DNA of 32,496 bases from Sphingobacterium cavernae (GCF_008520265.1 NZ_VIQM01000051.1:1-32496); one strand, 5' to 3'. Counted from the first letter of the stretch, positions 15,202-24,192 are shown. A program made the numbers and translations. The notes: generated by a model not told the origin, from the sequence alone.

Positions 15202-16218
15202 TTAAGCGCCTATATTTCCCCTATTTTCTTTAATCCATAATTTAACTTGCTTTTTATAAGCCCTACCGACAAACAAATTAGGCTTATCGTCAGCTTGATT
15301 ATGAGCATTGGGTTCATAAAAAATTTTACATTCTTGATATTTAGATTCTAACTCCTGATCAATAATTATAGAGTCTTCATTATTCTCTCTTTTCATATCT
15401 TTGATATAAAAGACATTTACCCAAGTCCATCGATTAATTTGCATAAGTGTTTCTTCTTGTACAAAAAGATCAATTATTCTTGGATCTGAAATAAACACCT
15501 CACAAGTACCATCGTCCCGAAATAAAACAGTATTATTTTTACGTTTTCTAATTAAAACAACATGAAGTAACATCTCTGCTAACTCACGCTTCAAAAACAT
15601 TTGATCTTCAGGGTATAATTTTGAATCAGAATTTAGTGATTCATCTAATTTATCATGGGGTTTTGAGCTTTCTTCAGCTAAAACTAGTTTAGGAGAAAGG
15701 CTATTAGCATTCACCTGCACTTCTTGGTAGCGTTTAAAAAAATATAATGCAACAAATCCAATTGTTGTGCCATACAAAATAATCATTAATATAAAGTACT
15801 CCGTATCTAGATAGCCGCTATCATTAAAGTTTAAGCCCCATAAGCTAAATAGTTGTTTCAGGAAAAATAGAACCAACACACTTGGGATCCATACGCCAAA
15901 TAGCAAGCGTAGTATTAAAAAGACAAAAATTGAATACTTTGATGAATGCTGTATTCTTCGATTGAGATATTCAGAATACCTAAAATAGCCATAAAAAAAA
16001 ACAGCTCCTAAAATGAGCATTAGCCAAAATTGGCCACTAGTTATAACTTGAGATAGGTGAATAGTCTGTCTTGCCATTAAGATATAATAAGACAGGATAA
16101 ATGCTACAAATATCAAAATAATCGTTTTTACTGGGGCTGTAATAAACTTCATAAATAGCTGACAAATGGTAAATATTAGGAATATACCAAATTCCAATTT
16201 TATCACAAAATGCAGCAC
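15202..16218 (-). CDS. Membrane-anchored LytTR-like transcriptional regulator
   Basis: A protein of up to 338 residues. The first half has five or six hydrophobic helices. The second half, after a polar linker (about 200-225), looks like a divergent LytTR DNA-binding domain: KRELAEMLLHVVLIRKRKNNTVLF, then LMQINRWTWVNVFYIKDM (compare the LytTR 'xRIHRSYLVNxxxI') and the C-terminal NLFVGRAYKKQVKLWI (compare 'VSRRYxKxLK'). An internal ATG at 16152 (MKFITAPVK) is an alternative start and gives a cleaner first helix. It is divergent from the small gene at 16425 and probably senses something at the membrane and controls the neighbouring locus. The LytTR call is inference from pattern. Confidence 0.6.
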   Translation of the reverse strand: MLHFVIKLEFGIFLIFTICQLFMKFITAPVKTIILIFVAFILSYYILMARQTIHLSQVITSGQFWLMLILGAVFFYGYFRYSEYLNRRIQHSSKYSIFVFLILRLLFGVWIPSVLVLFFLKQLFSLWGLNFNDSGYLDTEYFILMIILYGTTIGFVALYFFKRYQEVQVNANSLSPKLVLAEESSKPHDKLDESLNSDSKLYPEDQMFLKRELAEMLLHVVLIRKRKNNTVLFRDDGTCEVFISDPRIIDLFVQEETLMQINRWTWVNVFYIKDMKRENNEDSIIIDQELESKYQECKIFYEPNAHNQADDKPNLFVGRAYKKQVKLWIKENRGNIGA

Positions 16219-16244
16219 TAATAATTGATACTAAAACCTTTATA

Positions 16245-16286
16245 AAATAATGCAGTTGGGGGAAATTTTCCCCAACTGCATTATTT
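16245..16286. promoter_or_regulatory. Perfect 17-bp hairpin in a divergent promoter region
   Basis: AAATAATGCAGTTGGGG (16245-16261) and CCCCAACTGCATTATTT (16270-16286) form a flawless stem with an 8-base loop. It lies between the divergent LytTR-like and 16425 genes, so it is not at the end of any transcript visible here. It could be an operator, an attenuator in the leader of the LytTR-like gene, or a protein-binding palindrome. Confidence 0.7.
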
Positions 16287-16392
16287 AGAAACTAAGTATT
16301 TGAGATACGTAAAGAAATGTATTTCGGGAATAAAAGATGTTCTTCAACCATATTTCAACTTCCATACGTACAAAACCTCAAATAAGAGCCTG

Positions 16393-16400
16393 TAGATTTG
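16393..16400 (+). promoter_or_regulatory. -7 box before the 16425 gene
   Basis: TAGATTTG fits the TAnnTTTG consensus and lies 24 bases before the ATG at 16425. I see no clear TTTG at the expected -33 position, so the promoter may need an activator such as the Crp-like or LytTR-like protein next door. Confidence 0.5.
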
Positions 16401-16424
16401 TAGTTCTAACAAAAACATAAAAAT

Positions 16425-16823
16425 ATGGAAAAACAACCTTTAACAAATCTAGGCATTGCGACATTGATCGCAAACCTGTATGCATTAACACAAGAAGACT
16501 TAAATGCTGAAATTGATACAATAACTTTAGATTTTGATTCTTGGATAATAACTCACATCGACTTAGATCAATCACAGCAGGATTACCTATCCAATCTACC
16601 TCTTGATTTTAAAGAAAACTTGAAACTGAAATTCATCAATAATTTAGTAGAGCGGGCTCCAATTGTTTTTACAAAAGCAGAAAATGACAATAAACTACGA
16701 AGTAACGCTGAAGGGCGAGGTAAACTATTTGGTGTAGATCAAAAAAACAGATCGAGCTACTCTAGTGATCTTGGTGTAATTACCGACGACACGTTATATG
16801 TTTCAATAAGTTATTCAAAATAG
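16425..16823 (+). CDS. Small acidic protein of unknown function
   Basis: A 132-residue protein I do not recognise. It starts MEKQPLTNLGIATLIANLYAL, has no signal peptide or membrane helix, and is acidic in the first half (DLNAEIDTITLDFDSW). The tail is polar and low in aromatic residues except for YSSDLGVITDDTLYVSISY. The layout (helical leader-like first half, Ser/Gly/Asn-rich tail) resembles precursor or cargo proteins more than enzymes, but this is only an impression. It has its own -7 box and a terminator hairpin after it, so it is a single-gene unit placed between two regulators. Confidence 0.7.
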   Translation: MEKQPLTNLGIATLIANLYALTQEDLNAEIDTITLDFDSWIITHIDLDQSQQDYLSNLPLDFKENLKLKFINNLVERAPIVFTKAENDNKLRSNAEGRGKLFGVDQKNRSSYSSDLGVITDDTLYVSISYSK

Positions 16824-16848
16824 CTAAAGCAATATTTCCCCTTAATAA

Positions 16849-16877
16849 CAATAGGAAGTCTAAGCACCTTCCTATTG
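16849..16877 (+). terminator. Terminator hairpin after the 16425 gene
   Basis: CAATAGGAAG (16849-16858) and CTTCCTATTG (16868-16877) form a perfect 10-bp stem with a 9-base loop, followed by a short T-rich stretch. It separates the small gene from the Crp-like regulator. Confidence 0.65.
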
Positions 16878-16914
16878 TATTTATCATTCGAACAACCTAT
16901 TAACTAGTCTTTAG

Positions 16915-17526
16915 ATGGCAACTATAAGAAACAATAATCCTACCTTCTTAACGCTTTTAGCCTTTTGGAACAAACATTGTAAAATAGATGAGTCACATAT
17001 TCATTGGTTAAAGATGAATATTGAGCTAATAGAGCATTTACCTAAAGGCAAAACAGTCTATATAGAGGGCGATCGACAAAAGAGTTTATACTTTGTCAGC
17101 CGTGGTATACTTGCAAGGATAAGGTATGATGACAAATTCAAGATTCACATTCTAAGTTTAGCATTTCCAGCGATGGCATTAATGAGTACTTCTCATCTTT
17201 ACAGCAACACAGCATCCCCTGGTAACATAATTGCCTTACATGCCAACACAAGTATTATCAAAATATCGTATTCATCGATTAAGGAAACAAGACAGAGCAT
17301 TCCAGAGGTAGCTACACTCATTAGTATCCTAAACAATAAGAAAAAAAAGCAGCTATTACAATTGCGTATTCTCACAAGCATAAAAAATCCTATTGAAAGA
17401 TATCTTTATTTTTCAGAACACCTTCAAGAGATTAAAAATGCCCTTACGCATAAAGAGGTTGCACAGCTTTTGGGAATTTCTACAAACTCCATATTTCGAG
17501 CGTCTATTAAATGGAGAAATAGGTAA
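16915..17526 (+). CDS. Crp/Fnr family transcriptional regulator
   Basis: A 203-residue protein. Residues about 20-120 form a cyclic-nucleotide-binding-like beta barrel (LPKGKTVYIEGDRQKSLYFVSRGILARIRY is the typical 'G-x-x-V-x-x-x-G-D-x-x-x-x-x-x-Y-x-x-x-x-G' run). The C-terminus NALTHKEVAQLLGISTNSIFRASIKWRNR is a winged helix-turn-helix. The Fe-S cysteines of Fnr are absent and the cAMP-pocket Arg-Ser pair is not obvious, so the ligand is unknown. Members of this branch in Bacteroidota are usually local regulators. It lies 99 bases before the MauE-like gene and may control the locus to the right. Confidence 0.82.
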   Translation: MATIRNNNPTFLTLLAFWNKHCKIDESHIHWLKMNIELIEHLPKGKTVYIEGDRQKSLYFVSRGILARIRYDDKFKIHILSLAFPAMALMSTSHLYSNTASPGNIIALHANTSIIKISYSSIKETRQSIPEVATLISILNNKKKKQLLQLRILTSIKNPIERYLYFSEHLQEIKNALTHKEVAQLLGISTNSIFRASIKWRNR

Positions 17527-17625
17527 AGTACCTTAAAATAACTCCAATAGAGGGTATCATTTTCTCATAAAACAGTTTAGAAATTTGAATTAAACTACTT
17601 ATTCAAATTCAAACAGGTCAAAACT

Positions 17626-18084
17626 ATGAGAAGATTAACACTTATCCTTCAAGGTATAACGATACTTTTATTATTTCTATGGATTCCTGTATCTATAAAT
17701 AAGGTTTTAGCATTCGATACATTTAGCCTGAGTATAAGCAGACAGCCTATACCCCCATTCACCTCTAAAATTGCTATTTACACTATTCCTATTTTAGAAA
17801 TATTAACCTGCTTATTACTCATCACGTCCAAATATCGCCTTTGGGGATTTATACTTTCTACTTTACTTATGGGGATATTTTCAGGCTATATAGCTTTAGC
17901 ATTATTAGATACTTGGAAAAACCTACCCTGTGCTTGCGGTTTAATAATCTTCAATCTAGGATGGACTGAGCATTTACTGTTTAATTTAGTATTCCTGATT
18001 ATTAGCCTATTGGGGCTCATACTACAGTTAAAGCTCCTAAAAAAGAGAAAGACACCTTCCTATAACAAAACTACATACAACTAA
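17626..18084 (+). CDS. MauE/DoxX-like redox-associated membrane protein
   Basis: A 152-residue protein with four hydrophobic helices (about 5-25, 48-68, 72-95, 115-140). The short loop before the last helix carries LPCACG (Cys102, Cys104), followed by NLGWTEHLLFN. This matches the MauE/DoxX-like family, thought to pass reducing or oxidising equivalents across the inner membrane to thioredoxin-like proteins; MauE itself is needed for maturation of the disulfide-rich methylamine dehydrogenase small subunit. Here it precedes a secreted two-cysteine protein and faces a TlpA-like thioredoxin gene, which supports a redox maturation role. Confidence 0.8.
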   Translation: MRRLTLILQGITILLLFLWIPVSINKVLAFDTFSLSISRQPIPPFTSKIAIYTIPILEILTCLLLITSKYRLWGFILSTLLMGIFSGYIALALLDTWKNLPCACGLIIFNLGWTEHLLFNLVFLIISLLGLILQLKLLKKRKTPSYNKTTYN

Positions 18085-18216
18085 ATATAAAAAATCGGAT
18101 TCTGGATTTTAGAAAAATCTAGATAAAGGGCAGTGCCAGCCAAAGTGCATTTCAAATTATCCAATACTATTCCTCTTGGCATCGTACTAAAAAAAAGAGG
18201 CATATCGGATAAAAAC

Positions 18217-18236
18217 AGATTGGCCTAAGCCAATCT
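18217..18236 (+). promoter_or_regulatory. Hairpin upstream of the small secreted protein gene
   Basis: AGATTGGC and GCCAATCT form a perfect 8-bp stem with a CTAA loop about 34 bases before the ATG at 18270. No T run follows, so it is more likely a 5' leader structure or mRNA-processing signal than a terminator. Confidence 0.5.
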
Positions 18237-18269
18237 ACATACTTACTTACCATATAAAATTTAAAAAAC

Positions 18270-18557
18270 ATGAAAAACTTAAAAAACTATGCAATGGCTT
18301 TGGTAGCCTTATTCATTGCAGCAACAAGCCTAACGTTGATGTCGTTTGTAAACAAACAAAAGCAAACAGAGCTAGAATGGTTTTCCGTAGATCCTTCGGG
18401 TAGTATATCAAATACCCCAATGTCAGGACCTCCTAGTGGAGACTGTTCTATAGAGGTTCAAGAAAACTTTTGTGCTGTAGAACTTCCGGAAGATCACAGT
18501 TATACCAACATTTCTGTAGTTCCAAACAGCTACCAAAAAGCTGGACGTGTGGAATAA
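18270..18557 (+). CDS. DUF6520-like small exported protein with two cysteines
   Basis: A 95-residue protein. It begins with an N-terminal signal (MKNLKNYAMALVALFIAATSLTLMSF). The mature part reads LEWFSVDPSGSISNTPMSG, then GDCSIEVQENFCAVELPED, with Cys59 and Cys68 as the only cysteines. This fits the small DUF6520 family of Bacteroidota, in which a 'W/Y-x-x-V-D-x-x-G' start and a 'C-x(8)-C-x-V-x-L' core are typical, to my recollection. The function is unknown. It follows the MauE-like gene by 185 bases and converges on the SusC/SusD operon, so its cysteines may be oxidised or reduced by that machinery. Family assignment is by pattern only. Confidence 0.7.
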   Translation: MKNLKNYAMALVALFIAATSLTLMSFVNKQKQTELEWFSVDPSGSISNTPMSGPPSGDCSIEVQENFCAVELPEDHSYTNISVVPNSYQKAGRVE

Positions 18558-18566
18558 CTAAAAATG

Positions 18567-18594
18567 AGCGAGTTACACCCGTTGGTAACTCGCT
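18567..18594. terminator. Bidirectional terminator between convergent genes
   Basis: AGCGAGTTAC (18567-18576) and GTAACTCGCT (18585-18594) form a perfect 10-bp stem. It lies in the 41 bases between the stop of the DUF6520-like gene and the stop of susD, where both transcripts must end. Confidence 0.75.
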
Positions 18595-18598
18595 TATG

Positions 18599-19963
18599 CT
18601 AATTCTGTTCATAACCTCCTAGCTTTACTACCTCAGGGGGAAGCGGAAAAACCCATTGCGGACTACCTTTCCGTAAAACATACTCCTTATCACCAAGTAT
18701 TCTTCTAAGCAACAAAGATTCATCATCAGAACGTTTCAAATCTGACCATCTCCTTCCTCTAAAAATCAGTTCTTTTCTACGTTCACTCGATATTTTATTC
18801 AATAATTCTTGTTGATTTATACCTCCGTTTATAGGTACATAAGTATTCGTCTTATAACGATTCATTAACAGTAAATTCATATCAGATACAGCTTGATCAA
18901 TGTTCATAAGTCGAGTATTACACTCTGCTCTAACTAAGAGCATTTCTGCTGTTGTCACACCTGAAAACATCACTGTTGTAGTACCTGAATAATGCCCTTT
19001 AAAAGTATAATACTGACCCACTGGGCGAAAAAAAGCTGATTTTCGTAAATCATTTGCAGTATAGGAGTCATAAAGATTTGTATCTACACATAGACGTACT
19101 GTACTTAAAATCGCAGCATTAGACATGTGTGTATAGTGCAAAACTTCTTTATTTCCTTGTGTATACACTGGAAAAGGTATAGTTGCGTTTACATTAATAT
19201 CGTTATAATTTATCAGGTTTGAGTTCAATGTAATGACGGAGTCTGCATTCAATTTTGCCTGTAGATAGTCTTTCTTTTGTAAGTATACATTTGACAACAT
19301 AGCCCATGCTGCCAGTTTATTCGGTCTAGTATTAACAGCTACCTGCTCTGGTAAATTTAAAGCGGCTATTTTTAAGTCCGAAACGATCTGCTCGTAGGTC
19401 CGATGTAAATTTGAACGAGATAACTTTTCATTGATATTAGAAGAGAGCTTTAACGGTAACCCTAATGATGAGGAGGCTGTTAGTTCATTAAACTGTTTAC
19501 AATATAATTGTGAGAGAATAAAAAAATTAAGGCCTCTATAATAATAAGCTGCACCTAAAATTTCTTGATAAAGACCCCTGTTTAATTCATTTTTAGTGAT
19601 TTTTTCTAAACCTTCTATAACAAGATTAGCATGTAAAATTTTTTCATAAGCTCTATTCCAATCCTCTCCTTTCTCTCCTTGATACACATCATCAGCCCAG
19701 ATATAAGCATTCTTATGTACAGCATTTGACAAACCATTCCATTGATCAACACTGATAAAATAATCATCCGAAGCTATCTCTCCCAGTAGATATGAGTAAT
19801 AGTATGTCAAATTATTGTGATCCAATATAGCCTGATAATCTATTAAAGCAGAAGGAATTACTTGAGATTTGTCTCTTTTTACATCTAAAAAATCCTTCAT
19901 ACAAGAAGTGAAAAAAAGTATTATGCTAAATGATACTATATTATATATCTTGTGTTTTTTCAT
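18599..19963 (-). CDS. SusD/RagB-like outer membrane lipoprotein
   Basis: A 454-residue protein with a lipoprotein signal (NIVSFSIILFFTSCMKDFLDV, lipidated Cys21). The family pattern of SusD is clear: D-F-L-D-V after the lipobox, helical TPR-like stretches (YYYRGLNFFILSQLYCKQFNE; KLAAWAMLSNVYLQKKDYLQAK) and, near the end, ISSERRKELIFRGRRWSDLKR followed by PLPPEVV. SusD proteins form the lid on the SusC channel and capture ligand at the cell surface. It is the last gene of the tlpA-susC-susD operon, 5 bases after susC. The ligand is not known. Confidence 0.93.
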   Translation of the reverse strand: MKKHKIYNIVSFSIILFFTSCMKDFLDVKRDKSQVIPSALIDYQAILDHNNLTYYYSYLLGEIASDDYFISVDQWNGLSNAVHKNAYIWADDVYQGEKGEDWNRAYEKILHANLVIEGLEKITKNELNRGLYQEILGAAYYYRGLNFFILSQLYCKQFNELTASSSLGLPLKLSSNINEKLSRSNLHRTYEQIVSDLKIAALNLPEQVAVNTRPNKLAAWAMLSNVYLQKKDYLQAKLNADSVITLNSNLINYNDINVNATIPFPVYTQGNKEVLHYTHMSNAAILSTVRLCVDTNLYDSYTANDLRKSAFFRPVGQYYTFKGHYSGTTTVMFSGVTTAEMLLVRAECNTRLMNIDQAVSDMNLLLMNRYKTNTYVPINGGINQQELLNKISSERRKELIFRGRRWSDLKRSDDESLLLRRILGDKEYVLRKGSPQWVFPLPPEVVKLGGYEQN

Positions 19964-19968
19964 ACCGT

Positions 19969-22900
19969 TTAAAATTTAATATTTATACTCAGGGCCATTT
20001 GTAGTTGTTCAGGATACAATGCCCTTGTATCAGGATCCATATCTAACTTGGTCTTTTTCCATAGTATTCCTATGTTTCTGAGAGAAGTAGAAACCTGTAG
20101 CTGTGAAAGCCCCAATCGATTAATGATATTGTTGGGCAGCAGATAAGATAAACTAATATCTTTTAATCTAATATTTGCTGCATTCTCTATCAAGGCATCA
20201 CTGAATATATACGCCTGATCTCTCCTTAAATTATTTTGATCTGGTGCTGAGGGTATGCTGGTCTTGTTTTCATCACCAGCATATTGCCATCTATCTAGAT
20301 AATCTTTATGCGTGATACTATTATTGGTAAAAAGGTAACTATACGATAATCCTTCCCTGCGAAACTTATACCCTGCTTTAAAGATAATGTTAGCACTAAA
20401 TGATATATTTTTCCATGCAAATGTATTTCGAAAAGATCCAAAAACAGTTGGCGTAGAACTTCCTACTTTTATCAGATCATCTACAGCTAATCCAGAAAAG
20501 TAACTGTTGTAATCTGTACTGATCTCATCATTAATTAAAACTCTAGGGTTGCCCTGCTCATCTAGTCCTTGCCAAGAAATTGCATATAATTGATCTCTAG
20601 AATAACCTTCGACAACAGGTGTGACGTAGAGGTTAAAGAAATTGGCTATGTCTTGATTATTTTGCGAATAATAGTTTGTAACTCGATTATTAAGAAGACT
20701 TACTAATCCCGTCATTTGCCACTTAAAGGAGTTATTAAAAGGTAAACCGTGCAGTTCTAAATCCAGTCCTTCGGTTTTCATATTAGCATAATTTCTCCTG
20801 TTATCCAGATTAAAACCAGAAGACAAACCAATTATTCCTGAGGTAGGATCAATAAAATCATTACCTATCAAATTAGAACTCCTTTTACTGTAGATATCTA
20901 TGTTGCCAAAAACACGACGATTCCATAAAGAAAAATCAACGCCCATATTTAACGTACTCACCTTTTCCCAACTTAAATCCGGATTCCCCACGCTCTCTAA
21001 TACTGCAGAAGGAATATTACTGACTGAATTGGTTCGTCCGAAACTTATGATCGGAAAAACGGACAAACTTCGCATCACATTTCCATTGGCACCGTACGTT
21101 AATCTAATTTTCAAATTATCAATCCATGACACATTGAAAAACGACTCATTACTCGCATTCCATGCAGTTCCAATAGACCACAGAGGAACACCTTTTTGAT
21201 TAAATGCAACACCAAAAATATTTGATGCATCATATCGAACACTACCTGAAAGCGTATATAGCGACTTAAAATTGTACGCATAATTGGCATAATACGATAT
21301 AAATCGATCTCTAATCTCTCGCCCAGCTGTACTACTGGATGGTATACGTGCTGAAGATCTCGGTCTCAATGAAAAATTGGACACGTAATCAATCAGACCA
21401 ACACTAGTAAGTAAATCATCATTATAACCATATAACCTTGAGCTTCCATAACCCTTATACAATTCATCTCTAACTTCAAATCCTGCCAGTCCTTCCAGAC
21501 GATGGTTATCTGCAATCTGCAAATCATGATCTAATTGAACACGTCCATAATTGGAACTAAAATCAGATGTACTCCTGTCTAATATACCTCCTTCAGGAAT
21601 TGGTCTTGTCCCATTTGCTTGGGTATATCTATTCACGAGGTTTCTAGTATAATAACTATCACTTGAATAATGATTTCGACTGTGCCCCGCTGTATTCTGT
21701 AGCTGATAAAATGCAGATAATTTAAGACTTTTCATGATTTGAAAACTTAATGTCGAATTCAACCTTATTTCCGATGAACCACTTGTGTTATCATTATTTA
21801 TTATTTCATCCAAAGGCCTATAATGCCAATCCAATAAACCCGATGACAAAGCTTTCTCTGTATAAGTAAATCTATTCTCCCTAACTAGAGGCAATGAAAG
21901 CCCATCTTCATCAGCTAATCGCGCATAGGAGTAGATATTACTCATGCCACTCGGAGTTAGATCAGACAATGAAATTCCATTATCGGAATTGTTGCGATCT
22001 ACATAATTTAGTCCAACATTCAATTTCAGTCGACTGGACAGATTAACCTCATTATTTAAATTTACAGTAAAACGTTGCATATCATTTCCTTTTAGCTGAT
22101 TTTTATTTACATCTAACCCAGCTGAGAGATAATAGTGCATACGAGTTCCTCCTCCAGAGACATTAATCGCATACTGTCTATTTACATTTTGCTGATAGAG
22201 GTATTTTGATGCTTGTTCACGGATATCGGTAGAGGCCAATTCTTGTAGGGCTGCTTCTAACGCTCCATCACTGATAGTTCCTGCTTTCCTTGCAAAAAGT
22301 AGTTCAACAGCTGGAGTCATCGCGATCCAATCATTGGGTACATATATATCTCTATCAAATAGTGTTCTCTCTAAATTGATCTGAGCTGAGGGAGACAAAT
22401 ATGTTGGCGAGTAAAACAGATCTGGTTTCTGAAATACATTTACAGAGCTACTAAAATTGAACGTCGTTTTACTATTTTTCAATCCTTGTTTAGTTGTAAT
22501 AACAATTACGCCATTACCCGCTCTCGCTCCCCATATGGAAGCAGCAGCAGCATCTTTAAGAAAAGTCATGTTATCTACATCATTCGGATTAATATTAGTT
22601 ATATCTCCTTCATAAGGAAAGTTATCAACGATAACCAAAACCTGATTCTCGCCATTGATTGTACTTAATCCGCGAAGCCTTAGATCAGGTGTCTGGGAGG
22701 GTTCACGATTGCTAGCTACACGGGGCAACTCAAAGGATAAACTATTGACATTACCTTCCAAACGTGCCAAAACTCCTGTGCTCACTGTAGCATTAAATAC
22801 ATCTTTATCCAACTGACTAAATGCTCCTGTTGACCGTGCCTTATTTACTTTTTGATAACCTGTTGAAAGTACTTCAACGTCCTCTAGCATGTTAATCAGA

Positions 22901-23265
22901 GGGACTAATCTGACCACCAGATATACACCTACATCAAAATTCAAGTCTTTAGTTACAAAACCTAATGCACTAAAAGATACCTCCCCCTCCTTAACAGAAG
23001 CAACTAATTGGAATACACCATCTTTGTTCGTAGAAATTGAGATGTTCATTCCTTTTACCTGCACAGTAGCACCTTGAATAGGAATTCCTTTTTCGTCATG
23101 TACCACTCCACTCAAAACATGGACTTCCTGCGCAATTAGGTCTGATATAGTACTGGAAAAAACGCCTAGAATTAATACTATTATACTCAGTATCTTCGAA
23201 GCAGATCGTTGATTAAGTAATAGGATCTTAATCGTACCCCAATTATTTAATTTTATAATTTTCAT
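19969..23265 (-). CDS. SusC/RagA-family TonB-dependent outer membrane transporter
   Basis: A 1098-residue protein. After the signal peptide comes a carboxypeptidase-regulatory-like beta-sandwich (LSGVVHDEKGIPIQGATVQVKGMNISISTNKDG) at about 50-120, then the plug domain with 'LRGLSTINGENQVLVIVDNFPYEG' and 'VDNMTFLKDAAAASIWGARAGNGVIVITTKQG', which is the SusC signature. A large 22-strand barrel follows, ending in a phenylalanine (LSINIKF). The segment VLSTGYQKVNKARSTGAFSQLDK places it in the subgroup often encoded with TlpA-like proteins rather than glycan enzymes. No glycoside hydrolase, sulfatase or sigma/anti-sigma genes are nearby, so I infer a peptide or protein ligand rather than a glycan. 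Confidence 0.94.
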   Translation of the reverse strand: MKIIKLNNWGTIKILLLNQRSASKILSIIVLILGVFSSTISDLIAQEVHVLSGVVHDEKGIPIQGATVQVKGMNISISTNKDGVFQLVASVKEGEVSFSALGFVTKDLNFDVGVYLVVRLVPLINMLEDVEVLSTGYQKVNKARSTGAFSQLDKDVFNATVSTGVLARLEGNVNSLSFELPRVASNREPSQTPDLRLRGLSTINGENQVLVIVDNFPYEGDITNINPNDVDNMTFLKDAAAASIWGARAGNGVIVITTKQGLKNSKTTFNFSSSVNVFQKPDLFYSPTYLSPSAQINLERTLFDRDIYVPNDWIAMTPAVELLFARKAGTISDGALEAALQELASTDIREQASKYLYQQNVNRQYAINVSGGGTRMHYYLSAGLDVNKNQLKGNDMQRFTVNLNNEVNLSSRLKLNVGLNYVDRNNSDNGISLSDLTPSGMSNIYSYARLADEDGLSLPLVRENRFTYTEKALSSGLLDWHYRPLDEIINNDNTSGSSEIRLNSTLSFQIMKSLKLSAFYQLQNTAGHSRNHYSSDSYYTRNLVNRYTQANGTRPIPEGGILDRSTSDFSSNYGRVQLDHDLQIADNHRLEGLAGFEVRDELYKGYGSSRLYGYNDDLLTSVGLIDYVSNFSLRPRSSARIPSSSTAGREIRDRFISYYANYAYNFKSLYTLSGSVRYDASNIFGVAFNQKGVPLWSIGTAWNASNESFFNVSWIDNLKIRLTYGANGNVMRSLSVFPIISFGRTNSVSNIPSAVLESVGNPDLSWEKVSTLNMGVDFSLWNRRVFGNIDIYSKRSSNLIGNDFIDPTSGIIGLSSGFNLDNRRNYANMKTEGLDLELHGLPFNNSFKWQMTGLVSLLNNRVTNYYSQNNQDIANFFNLYVTPVVEGYSRDQLYAISWQGLDEQGNPRVLINDEISTDYNSYFSGLAVDDLIKVGSSTPTVFGSFRNTFAWKNISFSANIIFKAGYKFRREGLSYSYLFTNNSITHKDYLDRWQYAGDENKTSIPSAPDQNNLRRDQAYIFSDALIENAANIRLKDISLSYLLPNNIINRLGLSQLQVSTSLRNIGILWKKTKLDMDPDTRALYPEQLQMALSINIKF

Positions 23266-23268
23266 ATA

Positions 23269-24192
23269 TTACTTACTATTTGAAAGTCTTACTTGTATTT
23301 CTGTAGGCAATTGATCTATACGATCATGAATGAGGTCAAAAATATAATTGGTATCCTGAATGCTCGCCTTACTCACACCAAACAATCGACCGTTTTTTAT
23401 CCATATAGATGGCCCTAGATAAGATCTGGAAAGGAAATAGTAGTTAAGCAAATGTCCTTCCGCACCAATGATCTGCGGCAATTTCCAATCTCGATCGCCT
23501 ACTTCTACAATTGCTCTGAAGTCATAATCCAGATGCACACCAACAACGCGAATATCCGCAGCAATTTCTGGATGAATTTCTTCCCACTTCATCATAGATT
23601 CTAAACAAGGTTTGCACCATTTTGCCCAGAAGTCTAACACTAAGAATTTCTTATCAGAAAGCTCTCGTAATGTAGTCACTGTTCTACCTTCGCTGTCATT
23701 AATCAGTTTTAAAGGCATATCCAGAATAATATCAGGAATTGATTCGCCCACGTGGATATATCCGATCTTTGTCGTATCAACCTTATAAGCGATAATAGGA
23801 TATCTAGCTAAGTCAATATCAGCATGAGTCGCAACAACTCTGTCGTTCAATTCTGGTCTATATCGACTCTCAACAGCTTGATTCAGCAACAATAAATCTC
23901 TTTTACTTTGCCTCACCTCCCCTAGCCCCACAGGTTCCTGCCCGTAGGCAGGAGTCACTGCGAGATAACTAAACATTAATGAAACAAATAGTGCTACCGC
24001 TCGAGTGAACATTAACAAAATGGTCCTTTTTCCAACCAACAATACTGGCCTCGGATAAGCAATAGATAGCTCTCTAATCCACAATCGTGGAAATAATATC
24101 CTTAAGATTATATCTAAATCCTTATGATATCTATTTTTGGAATGGAGTATAGTACTCCCATTCTCGTAAAAATGTCTCATCTTACAAGTCAT
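23269..24192 (-). CDS. TlpA-like periplasmic thiol-disulfide oxidoreductase
   Basis: A protein of up to 307 residues. The redox site is FWAKWCKPCLESMMKW (CxxC at residues 193/196 from the first ATG), in a TlpA/ResA/AhpC-TSA type thioredoxin fold. The N-terminal part before the thioredoxin fold has about 60 unusual basic residues and then a good signal peptide, MFTRAVALFVSLMFSYLAVTPAYG; the ATG at 24012 (giving about 247 residues) is the more likely start. It precedes susC by 3 bases and is first in the operon, whereas in many loci it comes after susD. It probably reduces or isomerises disulfides of an exported partner, perhaps the small two-cysteine protein. Confidence 0.85.
   Translation of the reverse strand: MTCKMRHFYENGSTILHSKNRYHKDLDIILRILFPRLWIRELSIAYPRPVLLVGKRTILLMFTRAVALFVSLMFSYLAVTPAYGQEPVGLGEVRQSKRDLLLLNQAVESRYRPELNDRVVATHADIDLARYPIIAYKVDTTKIGYIHVGESIPDIILDMPLKLINDSEGRTVTTLRELSDKKFLVLDFWAKWCKPCLESMMKWEEIHPEIAADIRVVGVHLDYDFRAIVEVGDRDWKLPQIIGAEGHLLNYYFLSRSYLGPSIWIKNGRLFGVSKASIQDTNYIFDLIHDRIDQLPTEIQVRLSNSK

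Noticed and set aside
16378..16575. Short minus-strand frame overlapping the 16425 gene
   Set aside because: It is antisense to a better-supported gene with its own promoter box.
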